A stretch of 57,096 nt of DNA from Thermoguttaceae bacterium (GTDB taxonomy: Bacteria > Planctomycetota > Planctomycetia > Pirellulales > Thermoguttaceae): positions 1 to 57,096 of the forward strand of contig JARKPK010000035.1 in the NCBI GenBank assembly GCA_029975295.1, given 5' to 3'. Of this stretch, positions 42,966 to 51,956 are shown in pieces. Below the pieces are notes generated by a model. It had not been told where the DNA came from. It saw nothing but the letters and a program-made list of their open reading frames with translations, and made no database searches. The position numbers and the translations under genes are program-made. The first letter of the stretch is position 1. The number at the start of each line of letters is the position of its first letter.

Positions 42966-44315
42966 TCATGCCCGGTCGCCCGAATCCATCTCTTCCAGTG
43001 GAATCCCCTTGGTTTCCGGCATGAGCATCAGAACCCATAGCAACTGGAAGACCATGCAAACGGCATAGAAAGCGAAGGCGTGCCCCCCCGACTGCGCCGC
43101 AATCGACGGAAAGGTCCAGGAAATCGCGGCCGCCATGACCCAATGAACTGTGCAGCCAAGCGCCGTGCCTTTGGCCCGAACCCGGTTCGGAAACACTTCG
43201 CTGATAAACACCCAAATGACCGCGCCTTGGCCGAAGGCGTGCGAAGCGATGAACACGATCAAACCGCCCAGCAACAACCAACCGCCCTGCCCCGAATAGA
43301 AGGAGTAGGCCACGGTGGCCAGGCTCAAGATGTAGCCGACCGAACCGCCGATCATCAGTTGACGCCGCCCAGCGCGATCGATCAACGCCAGCCCGGCCAT
43401 GGTGAACACCAGATTGGTCAACCCGATCACCACGGCCTGTGCGAGCGAACCGGCCCGATCGAATCCGGCCATGCGAAACACGTCGGGCGTGTAGTAGATG
43501 ATCGCGTTGATGCCCGAAAGTTGATTGAACGCGGCAATCGCCACCGCCAGCAAGATCGGGCGACGGTTTCGCCGCGAGAACAACGGCTCGCCGGCGCCTT
43601 TCTCTGCCGCAAGCGATTCACGAATCGCTTCGATTTCGCTTTCCACACTGCCGGCGTCTGCGCCGATCTGGCTGAGAACTTCACGGGCCTCGTCGTCGCG
43701 GGCGCGGCCCACCAACCACCGCGGGCTTTCCGGAGTGGTTGCCAGCAAGAGCAAGAAGCACGCAGCCGGCGCCGCTTCAACGCCGAACATCCAGCGCCAG
43801 GCCGACTCCCCTGCGACCCACTGGCCGATCGCCCAATTCGACAGATACGCCGCAAGAATGCCCAACACAATGTTGAACTGGTTGATCGCCACGAGCATTC
43901 CGCGCTTCTTCGCTGGGGAAATCTCGGCAATGTAAAGCGGACAGACAACCGAAGCGCAGCCCACGCCCAGCCCGCCCAAAAAGCGAAACCCGACGAACGA
44001 ATACCAATCCCACGGAAACGCGCTGCCCAAGGCCGAAATCAAGTAGGCTGCCGCTGTCAACATCAGCGTTAGCCGCCGCCCGAACAGATCAGCGGGCCAT
44101 CCGGCACTGAGCGATCCGATGATCGTGCCGATCAATGCCCCGGCCACCGTAAAACCCAAGCTGCCGTCCGTAAGCTGGAACACACGGCGCAAGTCGTCCG
44201 TCGTTCCGGAAATGACGGCCGTATCGAATCCAAAGAGAAACCCTCCCAAAGCAGCCACGATGGCCGACAGCCACACCACCGGACGGATGACCGGCTCACC
44301 TTGTTGAAGACTCAT
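42966..44315 (-). CDS. MFS sugar porter family transporter
   Basis: 449 residues with twelve predicted helices. Sugar porter signatures are clear: GGFLFGFDTAVISGTTDDL in helix 1, PADLFGRR in the 2-3 loop, R(F)LGGLGVGCASVVCPLYIAE, PESPRWLVGRARDDEA after helix 6, QLSGINAIIYYTPDVF in helix 7, DRAGRR in the 8-9 loop, and PETKGIPLEEM at the C-terminus. The QLSGIN and PETKG signatures place it with the XylE/GLUT-like proton symporters. It probably imports a hexose, pentose or cyclitol. It is divergent from the exported oxidoreductase/isomerase pair across 629 bases, and together they form a sugar-use module. Confidence 0.93.
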   Translation of the reverse strand: MSLQQGEPVIRPVVWLSAIVAALGGFLFGFDTAVISGTTDDLRRVFQLTDGSLGFTVAGALIGTIIGSLSAGWPADLFGRRLTLMLTAAAYLISALGSAFPWDWYSFVGFRFLGGLGVGCASVVCPLYIAEISPAKKRGMLVAINQFNIVLGILAAYLSNWAIGQWVAGESAWRWMFGVEAAPAACFLLLLATTPESPRWLVGRARDDEAREVLSQIGADAGSVESEIEAIRESLAAEKGAGEPLFSRRNRRPILLAVAIAAFNQLSGINAIIYYTPDVFRMAGFDRAGSLAQAVVIGLTNLVFTMAGLALIDRAGRRQLMIGGSVGYILSLATVAYSFYSGQGGWLLLGGLIVFIASHAFGQGAVIWVFISEVFPNRVRAKGTALGCTVHWVMAAAISWTFPSIAAQSGGHAFAFYAVCMVFQLLWVLMLMPETKGIPLEEMDSGDRA

Positions 44316-44944
44316 TGTCGGCTATCCTTCTGCTTGTTCCTCGATCCGCGATCCCGCTGGTTTCCAGATTCGCTTGTTTCCAGTTGTTTTTTCCAGAATT
44401 CGCTTGTCCTCGAATCTGCAATTCGGCGAGGCCGATGGGTGAAAGCGCGATTCGACGGAAGGGAAGCGAGCCCACCGTTGTGATCTTTTGCGGAATGAAT
44501 CCCGTTGCGGGGAAACGTCGCCTCCGTCTCACTTCGCCGCAATTTCCAATAGGATAGCAGAACTCGTCCAAACAACTACCGGACGGCGCCGCGAAATGAT
44601 CCATATTGGCCATCCGGCCGGCGCGGCGATATTTGAGCCACGAAAAAACATCCTTAAGAGGCCGACCGACGGGACGCCGCATTGTCTGCGCAAACCCGAG
44701 CCGCACGCAGCGGCGCCGATCCGAGGATCAAACAGGTCCGAAGGGCGTCGGGGTGTTGCCAAGCCGGGCCCGAACCTGCCGCCGCGCTGTATTTCCGGAA
44801 ATGATTAATAGCCCCACGGCGAAAAACCGCGCATAATAGCCCTTGGCATACGTGCGCCGTCACCGGGGGCTGCCGCTCCCCAAGCCGTTCGCACGCTTTG
44901 CGACGACGCGATCAACGCTCCCACCTGTTTCGAGGATCACGCCG
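44316..44944. other. Divergent control region of the sugar module (629 bp)
   Basis: Between the MFS porter (leftward) and the second exported oxidoreductase (rightward). It includes an imperfect direct repeat (CCAGATTCGCTTGT and CCAGAATTCGCTTGT, near 44365-44410) and a perfect 12-bp palindrome at 44791-44802. No gene is supported. Confidence 0.45.
44791..44802. promoter_or_regulatory. Perfect palindrome ATTTCCGGAAAT, possible operator
   Basis: A 12-bp perfect palindrome lies 143 bases upstream of the second Gfo/Idh/MocA gene, with a CATAAT (44832-44837) after it that could be a -10 element. It is a candidate site for a sugar-responsive regulator, although no regulator gene is nearby. Confidence 0.4.
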
Positions 44945-46258
44945 ATGAACTCCAACCGTCGCGATTTTCTAGGCCGAGCGGCCGCACTGGCCGTCGGCAG
45001 CACTGCCGTTCCCTACGTGTTCACTGCGCGCAGCGAGGCAGCCGACCAGCCTCGGGCAAAGAACGATCAATTCGGCATCGGGGCCATCGGCATGCGCTAC
45101 CAAGGCTCTGTCATCACCGAAAAGGCTCGGCCCTACGGACCGATCGTGGCCATCGCCGATGTCGATCGCCACGTGCGAGAACAGGCTCGGGCCAGTTTCG
45201 GCAGCACGCCGGCCATTTTCGAGGACTACCGTAAACTGCTCGATCGCAAAGACGTCGATGTCGTGCTCATCGCCACGCCCGACCACTGGCACGCCAAGAT
45301 GTTGATCGACGCCTGCCGGGCCGGTAAAGACGTGTACATCGAAAAGCCGCTCACCCTGACGATCGACGAGGGCAAACAGCTCGTTAAGGTGGTGGAAGAA
45401 ACTAAGCGGGTTGTTCAGGTCGGCTCCTGGCATCGCAGCGACAGCCGCTTTCGCTTGGCCGTGGAAATGGTCCGCCAGGGACGGCTCGGCAAACTCAAGC
45501 GGATCGAGGTCGTTCTGGGCAAGAATGCCAAGGGCGGCCCCTTTGCCAGCCGGCCGGCGCCGGGGCATCTCAATTGGGACCTCTGGCAAGGCCAAACGCC
45601 GGAAACGCCCTACGTGGAAGAACGCTGCCACTACACCTTCCGCTGGTGGCAGGAATACTCGGGCGGGCAACTGACCGACTGGGGCGCCCATCACATGGAT
45701 ATCGCCCAGTGGGCTGCCGGCATGGACAAGTCGGGACCGGTGGAAATCGAAGGTCGGGCCAACTACCCCGAAACGCCCGGCGGCTACAACGTGCCGATCG
45801 ACTTCGAGGCGCGCTACGTTTTTCCCGGCGGAGTCGAGATGGTTGTGCTGGATCACGGGCGGAACGGCATTCTTTTCGAGGGGACGGAAGGCCGCTTGTT
45901 CGTCAACCGCGGCACGCTCGACGGCAAACCTGTCGAGGCCCTGGCCGACTCCCCTCTGCCCCGCGAGAAGTTCCAGCTCTACCCGCACGACAATCTGACG
46001 CGACCGCCGCGCGAAGGAAAGCTCGATGCGATCATCAATCATATGGGCAACTTCTTCGATTGCGTGGCCAGCCGGCAGCAGCCCATCTCCGACGTGGCCA
46101 GCCAACATCGCTCGGTTTCGACCTGCCACTTGGGCAACATCGCCATGCGGTTGCGTCGCCCGCTGAAGTGGAATCCGGAAATCGAGAGATTCGTTGGCGA
46201 CGACGAGGCCGATGGCTGCCTTCGCCGTCCGCAGCGTAAAGGGTTCGAGACGGCATGA
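44945..46258 (+). CDS. Tat-exported Gfo/Idh/MocA-family oxidoreductase
   Basis: 437 residues from the ATG at 44945. A twin-arginine signal (NSNRRDFLGRAAALAVGSTA) begins the chain. The nucleotide loop reads IGAIGMRYQGSVI, again lacking the standard GxGxxG. ADVDRHVREQA, VVLIATPDHWHAKMLIDACR and GKDVYIEKPLTLTIDEG follow, with the catalytic EKP Lys. The C-terminal domain has WWQEYSGGQLTDWGAHHMDIA, nearly the same as in the gene at 41141-42511, so the two are related paralogues. The downstream isomerase gene follows after 61 bases. It probably works outside the cytoplasmic membrane on a sugar or sugar derivative; the exact substrate is not evident. Confidence 0.92.
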   Translation: MNSNRRDFLGRAAALAVGSTAVPYVFTARSEAADQPRAKNDQFGIGAIGMRYQGSVITEKARPYGPIVAIADVDRHVREQARASFGSTPAIFEDYRKLLDRKDVDVVLIATPDHWHAKMLIDACRAGKDVYIEKPLTLTIDEGKQLVKVVEETKRVVQVGSWHRSDSRFRLAVEMVRQGRLGKLKRIEVVLGKNAKGGPFASRPAPGHLNWDLWQGQTPETPYVEERCHYTFRWWQEYSGGQLTDWGAHHMDIAQWAAGMDKSGPVEIEGRANYPETPGGYNVPIDFEARYVFPGGVEMVVLDHGRNGILFEGTEGRLFVNRGTLDGKPVEALADSPLPREKFQLYPHDNLTRPPREGKLDAIINHMGNFFDCVASRQQPISDVASQHRSVSTCHLGNIAMRLRRPLKWNPEIERFVGDDEADGCLRRPQRKGFETA

Positions 46259-46319
46259 CGCTTCAGCAAGCCGCCGTCGCACGGCTTCGGCCGTTGCTAT
46301 TCGATCAAGGGAGACTACG

Positions 46320-47366
46320 ATGAGACTCACGCGACGCGAATTCACCGTTGCCCTGGGCGGAGCGGCTTTGGCTGCGGCAACCGCTCGGCGCGCCGCCTGC
46401 GCGTCAGCCGCGGCCGAGGCCGAGCCGTTTCAACTCCGCTACATTCTTTCGTCGTGTCTGTACGGCTACACCGATGTCAAAGAGATACTGCCGGAGGTCC
46501 GAAAGACGGGCGCCGCCGCGATCGACATCTGGCCGCGGGTTCACGGCGATCAGCGCGAGCAGCTCGACGCGATGGGCGAAACGCGTTTCCGCGAGCTGCT
46601 GCGCCGGCATCGCGTTGAACTGGGATGCATCACACAGTACAAGCTGGGCCCGTTCAACCTGGCCGACGAAATGCGGCTTTGCTCGCGATTGGGCTGCCCG
46701 CTGATCGTCACCGGGGCAGTCGGGCCCAAAGGGCTCAGCGGCGACGAATTGCGCAAAGCCGTTGCTGCATTCGTCGAGAAGATGAAGCCGCACTTGGAAC
46801 TGGCTGCCGAAACCGGCGTAACCATCGCCATCGAGAACCATGCCGACAGCCTGATCGAGTCGCCCGACTCGCTCAAGTGGCTGGCCGATCTGCGGCCCTC
46901 GAAGAACCTCGGCATCGCCTTTGCCCCATATCACCTGCCGCAAGACGCGAAGCTGCTCGCCGACCTGATCGTCGCCCTGGGCAACCGGATGGCGATGTTC
47001 TACGCGTGGCAACACGGCATGGGGTCGAAACAGAAACTGCCGAAGGATCAGGAGCTGCTGCAAATGCCGGGTCGCGGCCCGCTCGACTTCGCCCCACTGA
47101 TCGACGCTTTGCGGACGATCCGCTACGAAGGCCGAACCGCAGTCTTCATGCACCCATTCCCTCGCGGGGCGCCGATCATGGAGACAACCGCCGAGGTCAC
47201 TGAAGAGGTCAACCGCGCCCGCCGGTATTTGGAACAATGCTTGCGGCCGGGCGGGAGAACGCCCGAAACCGGACGCAGCCGGGGAGTCTCGGCCGATCTT
47301 CGAGCCGTTTCGAGAGTTGCAGCGTCGCGCCGTCCCCCTTGTCAGCGGTTCTGCTGCCGTCTATAA
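46320..47366 (+). CDS. Exported sugar phosphate isomerase/epimerase-family TIM barrel
   Basis: 348 residues from the ATG at 46320, preceded by AAGGGAG. The N-terminus has a twin-arginine-like signal (RLTRREFTVALGGAALAAAT). The AP-endonuclease-2-type barrel includes YGYTDVKEILPEVRKTGAAA then IDIWPRVHGD, AAETGVTIAIENHADSLIES with the metal-binding Glu after strand 5, and LGIAFAPYHL. Family members isomerise or epimerise sugars, often beside Gfo/Idh/MocA enzymes as here (61-base gap). The last about 38 residues, after RRYLEQCL, are Arg/Gly/Pro/Cys-rich and look like sequence read past an ancestral stop. Without that tail the length would match the family. The substrate is unknown. Confidence 0.85.
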   Translation: MRLTRREFTVALGGAALAAATARRAACASAAAEAEPFQLRYILSSCLYGYTDVKEILPEVRKTGAAAIDIWPRVHGDQREQLDAMGETRFRELLRRHRVELGCITQYKLGPFNLADEMRLCSRLGCPLIVTGAVGPKGLSGDELRKAVAAFVEKMKPHLELAAETGVTIAIENHADSLIESPDSLKWLADLRPSKNLGIAFAPYHLPQDAKLLADLIVALGNRMAMFYAWQHGMGSKQKLPKDQELLQMPGRGPLDFAPLIDALRTIRYEGRTAVFMHPFPRGAPIMETTAEVTEEVNRARRYLEQCLRPGGRTPETGRSRGVSADLRAVSRVAASRRPPCQRFCCRL

Positions 47367-47744
47367 CCGCCCGGCAGAGTCGGGGTGCTGCGATCGTGCT
47401 TTTCTCCGGCAACTTGGAGTGCGGCCCGCGGCTATCCTCCTCCTATGTTGTTCGCTTTGCCGACGTTTGACGGGGTAGGCGACGCAGAGGACGGTTTTGC
47501 TTCGGAAGAAATTGCGCAGATCCTGTTGGTCGTGAGCAACATAGATTCATCCGTTGTCGGCAAGAACCGGCCGTTCAATGCTCGGCCCTGTTGCGTTGCG
47601 GTTCCGAACAGCAATAGAATCAATTCCCGCAAATCAGGAAATCCGCCCTAAGCGGAGCGAGCTGGCCGTTCGCACAACAGCGTCAGCCGCACTGCTTTCC
47701 GTTTTCCGCGGTTTTTTGCAAAACCATAGGCAAGGAGTTCGGGT
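47367..47744. other. Intergenic region (378 bp)
   Basis: Between the isomerase and the cytoplasmic oxidoreductase, both on the plus strand. An 88-codon frame (47385-47651) is not protein-like enough to call. The end holds a hairpin (47710-47725) next to the ribosome-binding site of the next gene. Confidence 0.4.
47710..47725 (+). promoter_or_regulatory. Small hairpin just upstream of a ribosome-binding site
   Basis: GGTTTT-TTGC-AAAACC forms a 6-bp stem ending six bases before AAGGAG (47732-47737). It could tune translation of the gene starting at 47745, or be incidental. Confidence 0.3.
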
Positions 47745-48926
47745 ATGTCCACGATTAATGTCGCGTTGATCGGGCAAGGCTTCATGGGACGTTCGCATTC
47801 GAACGCGTGGGGACAGGTTGCCAAGTTCTTCAAACCGCCATTGCGGCCGATCATGCACACCGTGTTCGGCCAGCCCGAAGAAAACCCCAAAACCTTTGCC
47901 GAGAATTGGGGCTGGAAGAACGCGGCGACCGATTGGCAGGCGGTGGTCAAGTCGCCTGAGATCGGGTTGGTCGACGTGGTCACTCCCAACTACATGCATG
48001 CTCCGGTTGCTCGGGCGGCCATCGAAGCCGGCAAGCCCGTGGCCTGCGAAAAGCCGATCGCCGGCACGCTCGACGACGCCCGCGAAATGGCCGAAATCGC
48101 CAAGAAAAAAGGCGTGAAAACATTTGTTTGGTTCAACTACCGCCGGGTGCCCGCCGTGGCCTTGGCCCACCGCATGGTGCGCGAAGGCAAATTGGGCGAT
48201 ATTCGCCACGTCCGCGCCGTTTATCTGCAAGACTGGGCGTCGGAGGCGGTCCCGCTGCTTTGGCGATTTGACAAGAAGTTGGCCGGCTCCGGCGCGCACG
48301 GCGATCTGAACGCGCACATCGTCGATATGACCCGGTTCGTCACCGGCGCCGAGATCATCGAAATTGCCGGCGCCATCGCCGAAACATTCATCAAGCAGCG
48401 GCAGATTCCCGCCAGCGGTTCTGCCGGAGGAATTGCCGCCGGAAGCAAGGGCGCCGCGGCGATGGGCGATGTGACCGTGGACGATGCCGTGCTCTTCCTC
48501 GCGCGGTTCTCCAACGGAGCGGTGGCCAGCTTCGAGGCCGCCCGCCAAGCCACGGGCAACCAAAACCGCAATGGTTTCGAGATCAACGGCACCAAGGGTT
48601 CGCTCAAGTTCGATTTCGAACGGATGAACGAACTGCAATGGTACGATGCCACGCTGCCCCGCGCCCAACAAGGGTGGAGCACCATCATGGTTACTCACGG
48701 CGGCGATCACCCCTATGTGGCCAACTGGTGGCCCGATGCGCACATCATCGGCTACGAACATGGGTTTACCAATCAGGCGTACGACATCCTGAAGGTGCTT
48801 GCGGGCGAAGAGCCCACCGTGCCCCTGCCCGATTTCGAAGACGCCTACCAAACGCAACGCGTGCTCGAGGCGGCCCTCGTCTCGGCCACGGAACGACGGC
48901 CTGTAAACCTCAACGAGGTGAAGTAG
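47745..48926 (+). CDS. Cytoplasmic Gfo/Idh/MocA-family oxidoreductase
   Basis: 393 residues. AAGGAG seven bases before the ATG at 47745 fixes the start. There is no signal peptide. The nucleotide loop is canonical (VALIGQGFMGRSH), followed by VDVVTPNYMHAPVARAAIEA, GKPVACEKPIAGTLDDAREM with the catalytic EKP Lys, and FVWFNYRRVPAVALAHRMV. Later, GSGAHGDLNAHIVDM supplies the conserved His in the substrate pocket. It differs from the two exported paralogues and resembles inositol 2-dehydrogenase or 1,5-anhydrosugar-type enzymes more than the Tat group. It probably processes the sugar brought in by the nearby MFS porter, which is inference from position only. Confidence 0.92.
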   Translation: MSTINVALIGQGFMGRSHSNAWGQVAKFFKPPLRPIMHTVFGQPEENPKTFAENWGWKNAATDWQAVVKSPEIGLVDVVTPNYMHAPVARAAIEAGKPVACEKPIAGTLDDAREMAEIAKKKGVKTFVWFNYRRVPAVALAHRMVREGKLGDIRHVRAVYLQDWASEAVPLLWRFDKKLAGSGAHGDLNAHIVDMTRFVTGAEIIEIAGAIAETFIKQRQIPASGSAGGIAAGSKGAAAMGDVTVDDAVLFLARFSNGAVASFEAARQATGNQNRNGFEINGTKGSLKFDFERMNELQWYDATLPRAQQGWSTIMVTHGGDHPYVANWWPDAHIIGYEHGFTNQAYDILKVLAGEEPTVPLPDFEDAYQTQRVLEAALVSATERRPVNLNEVK

Positions 48927-49211
48927 GCTCCTTCCGCAGGCCGACCGCGCCGCGAAGGACCGAACTCGCCGCAGGCGGAAACGCGCGTTGGCGAGCAATT
49001 GGTGTTGGCTGAGACGTGCGACGCAATCGCCCCTGAAACCGAGGCCGATGCGCGTCGCTGCCGTTTGAGAGAACGGGCGAGCAAACCGAACTCGCAGGGG
49101 TGGGCCGAACAGGTTCCACCCCGTTTTTATTTCTCTCTCGCTTTGCGCCTGCGGCCGCAGCTTTGCGGCGGCGACTGCCGTGCAGCAAGGGAGCCGACAA
49201 GCGATTGAGCG

Positions 49212-51956
49212 TCAATACGACAGCGGCGGAAGCCGCAATTCGCTTTGCAGCGGCACCCATTCTGCGGCGACGATTGTGCCGACGTTCTTGTTGCCCGAGG
49301 CGTCGAACAACTTGGCGCCCTTGCCTTCGCCGAATTGGAAAAGAACAAGCGTCGAGGAATCGGAGGCGAATTCCGCTGGCGGTTTGAACGCGGTGCGATA
49401 GCGCTGCCCGGAGGAGATGCGAACGGCCCGAATCATCCCGGCGAAGAAATTGGTGGGCACCGTTGCCGCCGAGGAGCTTACCGGTTGATGATGCCCCGCG
49501 CCGATCAAAACGGGCACGATGCTCGGTTTATGGCCGCCGGCGGCGCGGTCGGAACCGACCAATTGGCCATCGATGAACAAATGGGCGTTCGTCCCGGTGT
49601 ACACGCCGGCCAAATGGCGCCATACGCCCTCCGTCGCCGGCGCCGGGGCCAACCCGGCGCCGGGCTGACCGGCAGGGCCAGTCCCCAGCGGCGGTGTTTC
49701 GCGCGGACGGCGACGCGGCGGAACCGGCGGTTCGGAGCCGAGCGACCCATAGGCCGATGGGCTGCCTGTCATGCACGCCAGCTCGAAGTAGCCGTAGCGG
49801 CCGTGGACGAGCAAACCGAAACCCGTTTGCCGATCGCAGACGTTGCCCAAGACGATCTGCCGAGCTCGCTCGGCGCCCGACTCGCCCTCGGGCGGAAGCT
49901 GAATGATCGCCTCGACCGTGAACGGATAATTGCCGTCGTACCGGAACGGCTCGATGACGACGCAACTGTTCTTACCGTTGAACTTCAGGGCGTACGGCTT
50001 GTGGATCAAGCCTTTTTCGTCGAGCTGCGACTTGAATCGCGCCAGATCCAACCCCGACATCTTCTCAAGCGCCTTGCCGTACCAATGCACAGCGCGCCCC
50101 TTCAGGCGGTGCTGCTCCAATCCCTTTGCGTGCCTCGACCACTCCCACCACCCGTCGCCCAAGGCGATCAGTTGCGGCGCGTCGTCGGCGCCGGCCAAAT
50201 CCCTGGCCGCCAAGGAGGCCAAGGCTTGGTCGTCGCTCTTGAGCAGTTGCTTCAATCCCTCGTCCCATCGGCCGCGCATCAGGCAGTTCCACATGCCGGC
50301 GACGGTGTTGGCCTTCGGGTTGTCCGGATCGGTCTTCAATCGCTCGACGGCCTTGACGGCCAGATCTTGCTGCTTCTTGAGTTGCTCTAATTCCGGCATG
50401 AGCTTGTCGAGAGCCGCGCGCAGCCTGCCGTCCTTCGCCCGCAGGGCGGCCTTGATGGCCACGTCGGCTGCGACCAGCGCCGCAGCGCCCTCGCCCGACT
50501 GCCGCGCTTCGTCGAGAACCGCCTGCGACATGCTCAACAGTTTCGCGTTGAGCACGGGGGTCATTTTTACCGACGGCCCATTCAACCGGGCCAAAACGGC
50601 AGCCTTCCGGTCGAGCGCGTTGAAATCGAACGCCGACTCCATCCGCCCCAAAATGCTCATCGCCACGTCGAGCATTTCCGACTCCGCCGCCAAATTGACC
50701 GCCGTGTGCAAGATGGCGAACTGCTGGTCGAGGTCTTTCTTCGATTCGTCGGCCAACGTCTCCAATCGGCGGATCAGTTGAAGACGCTCCTCAGCCTTCG
50801 TCTTCACGATCTCGTCTTTGAACAGCCGACGAACTTCCTCTTCCGTCTTCGCCACATACTCGGCCGAAGGCGCCGCCGGCAACGAAGCCCGCAACTCCGC
50901 CGGCTTCGGCTCGGCCGGATGCTCGGGCGTTTCGCCGGGAGCCGACGGTCGCGCCGTGCCCTCCGACGGTTTCGGCGTTTCTCCCGGAGTTCCCGCCCCG
51001 GGCGTCTTGCCGGTTCCGCTGGAATCCGCGGGCTTCTCCGGCGGCTGCGAGGGCGTTTCGCCGGGCGATTCCGACGGTTGGTCGGGCATGGCCGCCGGCG
51101 CGCTCGGCGCGGTTGCGTTCGACGAACCCGAATCGCTCGCTCCGCCTTCCGCACCTTTGGGCTCATCCGAACCCTTGCTTGCGCTGCTTCCCGACGAGTC
51201 CGGGCCCGATGCGGTATTGTTCTGGCCATCAGCCGGCTTGGGTGTGGTCGGGGAATCCTCGCCGGCATCATCGGGCGGGGTGTGTTGCCCACCCGGTTCA
51301 TCGCCGCCATTCTCCCCGTTTCCCAAGGCCGCGATCGAGCCATCGGGACCGGCGGCTTGCCGATTGGACATCACGACGAACGCAACGGTCAGCGCGACAA
51401 CTGAGACCACCAACGCCAACGCCCCGGCAATCAACACCGGAAGATTGCCCCGCCAGTCGAATTGCGTTGCCGGAGCGGCCGGCGCCGGAGCAGCGACGCC
51501 GTTGCCCGCGAGACTGGCGGCCGCGTCGGCGTTGGTTGCTGAAGCGGGAGAACTGTCGAAGGCCGCCGCAATTTTCGGAGTGGCAGGCAACGCCTTGGGC
51601 TTGCCGATCCGAGAAGACGAAGCTCCTTCGGGTGGTGAAGCCGATTCGACAACAACATGTGTTGCCGCCTCCGCTTCCAAATGCGTTCGCAGTTGCGAAT
51701 CGTACTTGGCCTTCTCCGAAGGGTTGAGCAAACAAACCCGTGCGGCCGCCACCTCGTTGAGCAAACGTTGCGACAATGCCGCATACGGCCCGGAAGCGAA
51801 TGTCTTGAGATGGATCGCCCGTTGGTCGGCCGCGTTTGCAATTACGTCGGCATCGGCTTCAAACAGTTCGATCCCCAGCAGCCGATAATGATTCGGCGGC
51901 TGATACTGAGGCGGGATTCCCAGCCACTTGCGGTAGGGGTCGAAGTCAGTGGCCAT
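49212..51956 (-). CDS. Membrane-anchored protein with degenerate J-like domain and C-terminal LamG domain
   Basis: 914 residues from the ATG at 51956 (51962 also possible). Residues about 5-85 form a J-like helical unit opening FDPYRKWLGIPPQYQPPNHY and continuing RLLGIELFEADADVIANAAD, with LLNEVAAARVCLLNPSEKAKYDSQL at its end. The HPD tripeptide that defines working J-domains is missing. One transmembrane helix follows (about 170-194). Then comes a Pro/Ser/Gly-rich region of about 150 residues, a helical part (about 350-520; EEVRRLFKDEIVKTKAEERL), and a LamG-like lectin domain (about 655-900; YPFTVEAIIQLP, GVYTGTNAHLFIDGQLVGS). The topology is J-like part inside, lectin part outside. Function unknown; a surface-binding or envelope-organising role is inferred. 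Confidence 0.85.
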   Translation of the reverse strand: MATDFDPYRKWLGIPPQYQPPNHYRLLGIELFEADADVIANAADQRAIHLKTFASGPYAALSQRLLNEVAAARVCLLNPSEKAKYDSQLRTHLEAEAATHVVVESASPPEGASSSRIGKPKALPATPKIAAAFDSSPASATNADAAASLAGNGVAAPAPAAPATQFDWRGNLPVLIAGALALVVSVVALTVAFVVMSNRQAAGPDGSIAALGNGENGGDEPGGQHTPPDDAGEDSPTTPKPADGQNNTASGPDSSGSSASKGSDEPKGAEGGASDSGSSNATAPSAPAAMPDQPSESPGETPSQPPEKPADSSGTGKTPGAGTPGETPKPSEGTARPSAPGETPEHPAEPKPAELRASLPAAPSAEYVAKTEEEVRRLFKDEIVKTKAEERLQLIRRLETLADESKKDLDQQFAILHTAVNLAAESEMLDVAMSILGRMESAFDFNALDRKAAVLARLNGPSVKMTPVLNAKLLSMSQAVLDEARQSGEGAAALVAADVAIKAALRAKDGRLRAALDKLMPELEQLKKQQDLAVKAVERLKTDPDNPKANTVAGMWNCLMRGRWDEGLKQLLKSDDQALASLAARDLAGADDAPQLIALGDGWWEWSRHAKGLEQHRLKGRAVHWYGKALEKMSGLDLARFKSQLDEKGLIHKPYALKFNGKNSCVVIEPFRYDGNYPFTVEAIIQLPPEGESGAERARQIVLGNVCDRQTGFGLLVHGRYGYFELACMTGSPSAYGSLGSEPPVPPRRRPRETPPLGTGPAGQPGAGLAPAPATEGVWRHLAGVYTGTNAHLFIDGQLVGSDRAAGGHKPSIVPVLIGAGHHQPVSSSAATVPTNFFAGMIRAVRISSGQRYRTAFKPPAEFASDSSTLVLFQFGEGKGAKLFDASGNKNVGTIVAAEWVPLQSELRLPPLSY

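Noticed and set aside
44365-44410. CCAGATTCGCTTGT / CCAGAATTCGCTTGT direct repeat as a mobile-element end
   Set aside because: There are only two short imperfect copies, no transposase and no target duplication.
47385-47651. 88-codon plus-strand frame between the isomerase and the oxidoreductase
   Set aside because: Mixed composition, no clear start signal and no resemblance to a family. A minus-strand frame of similar length overlaps it.
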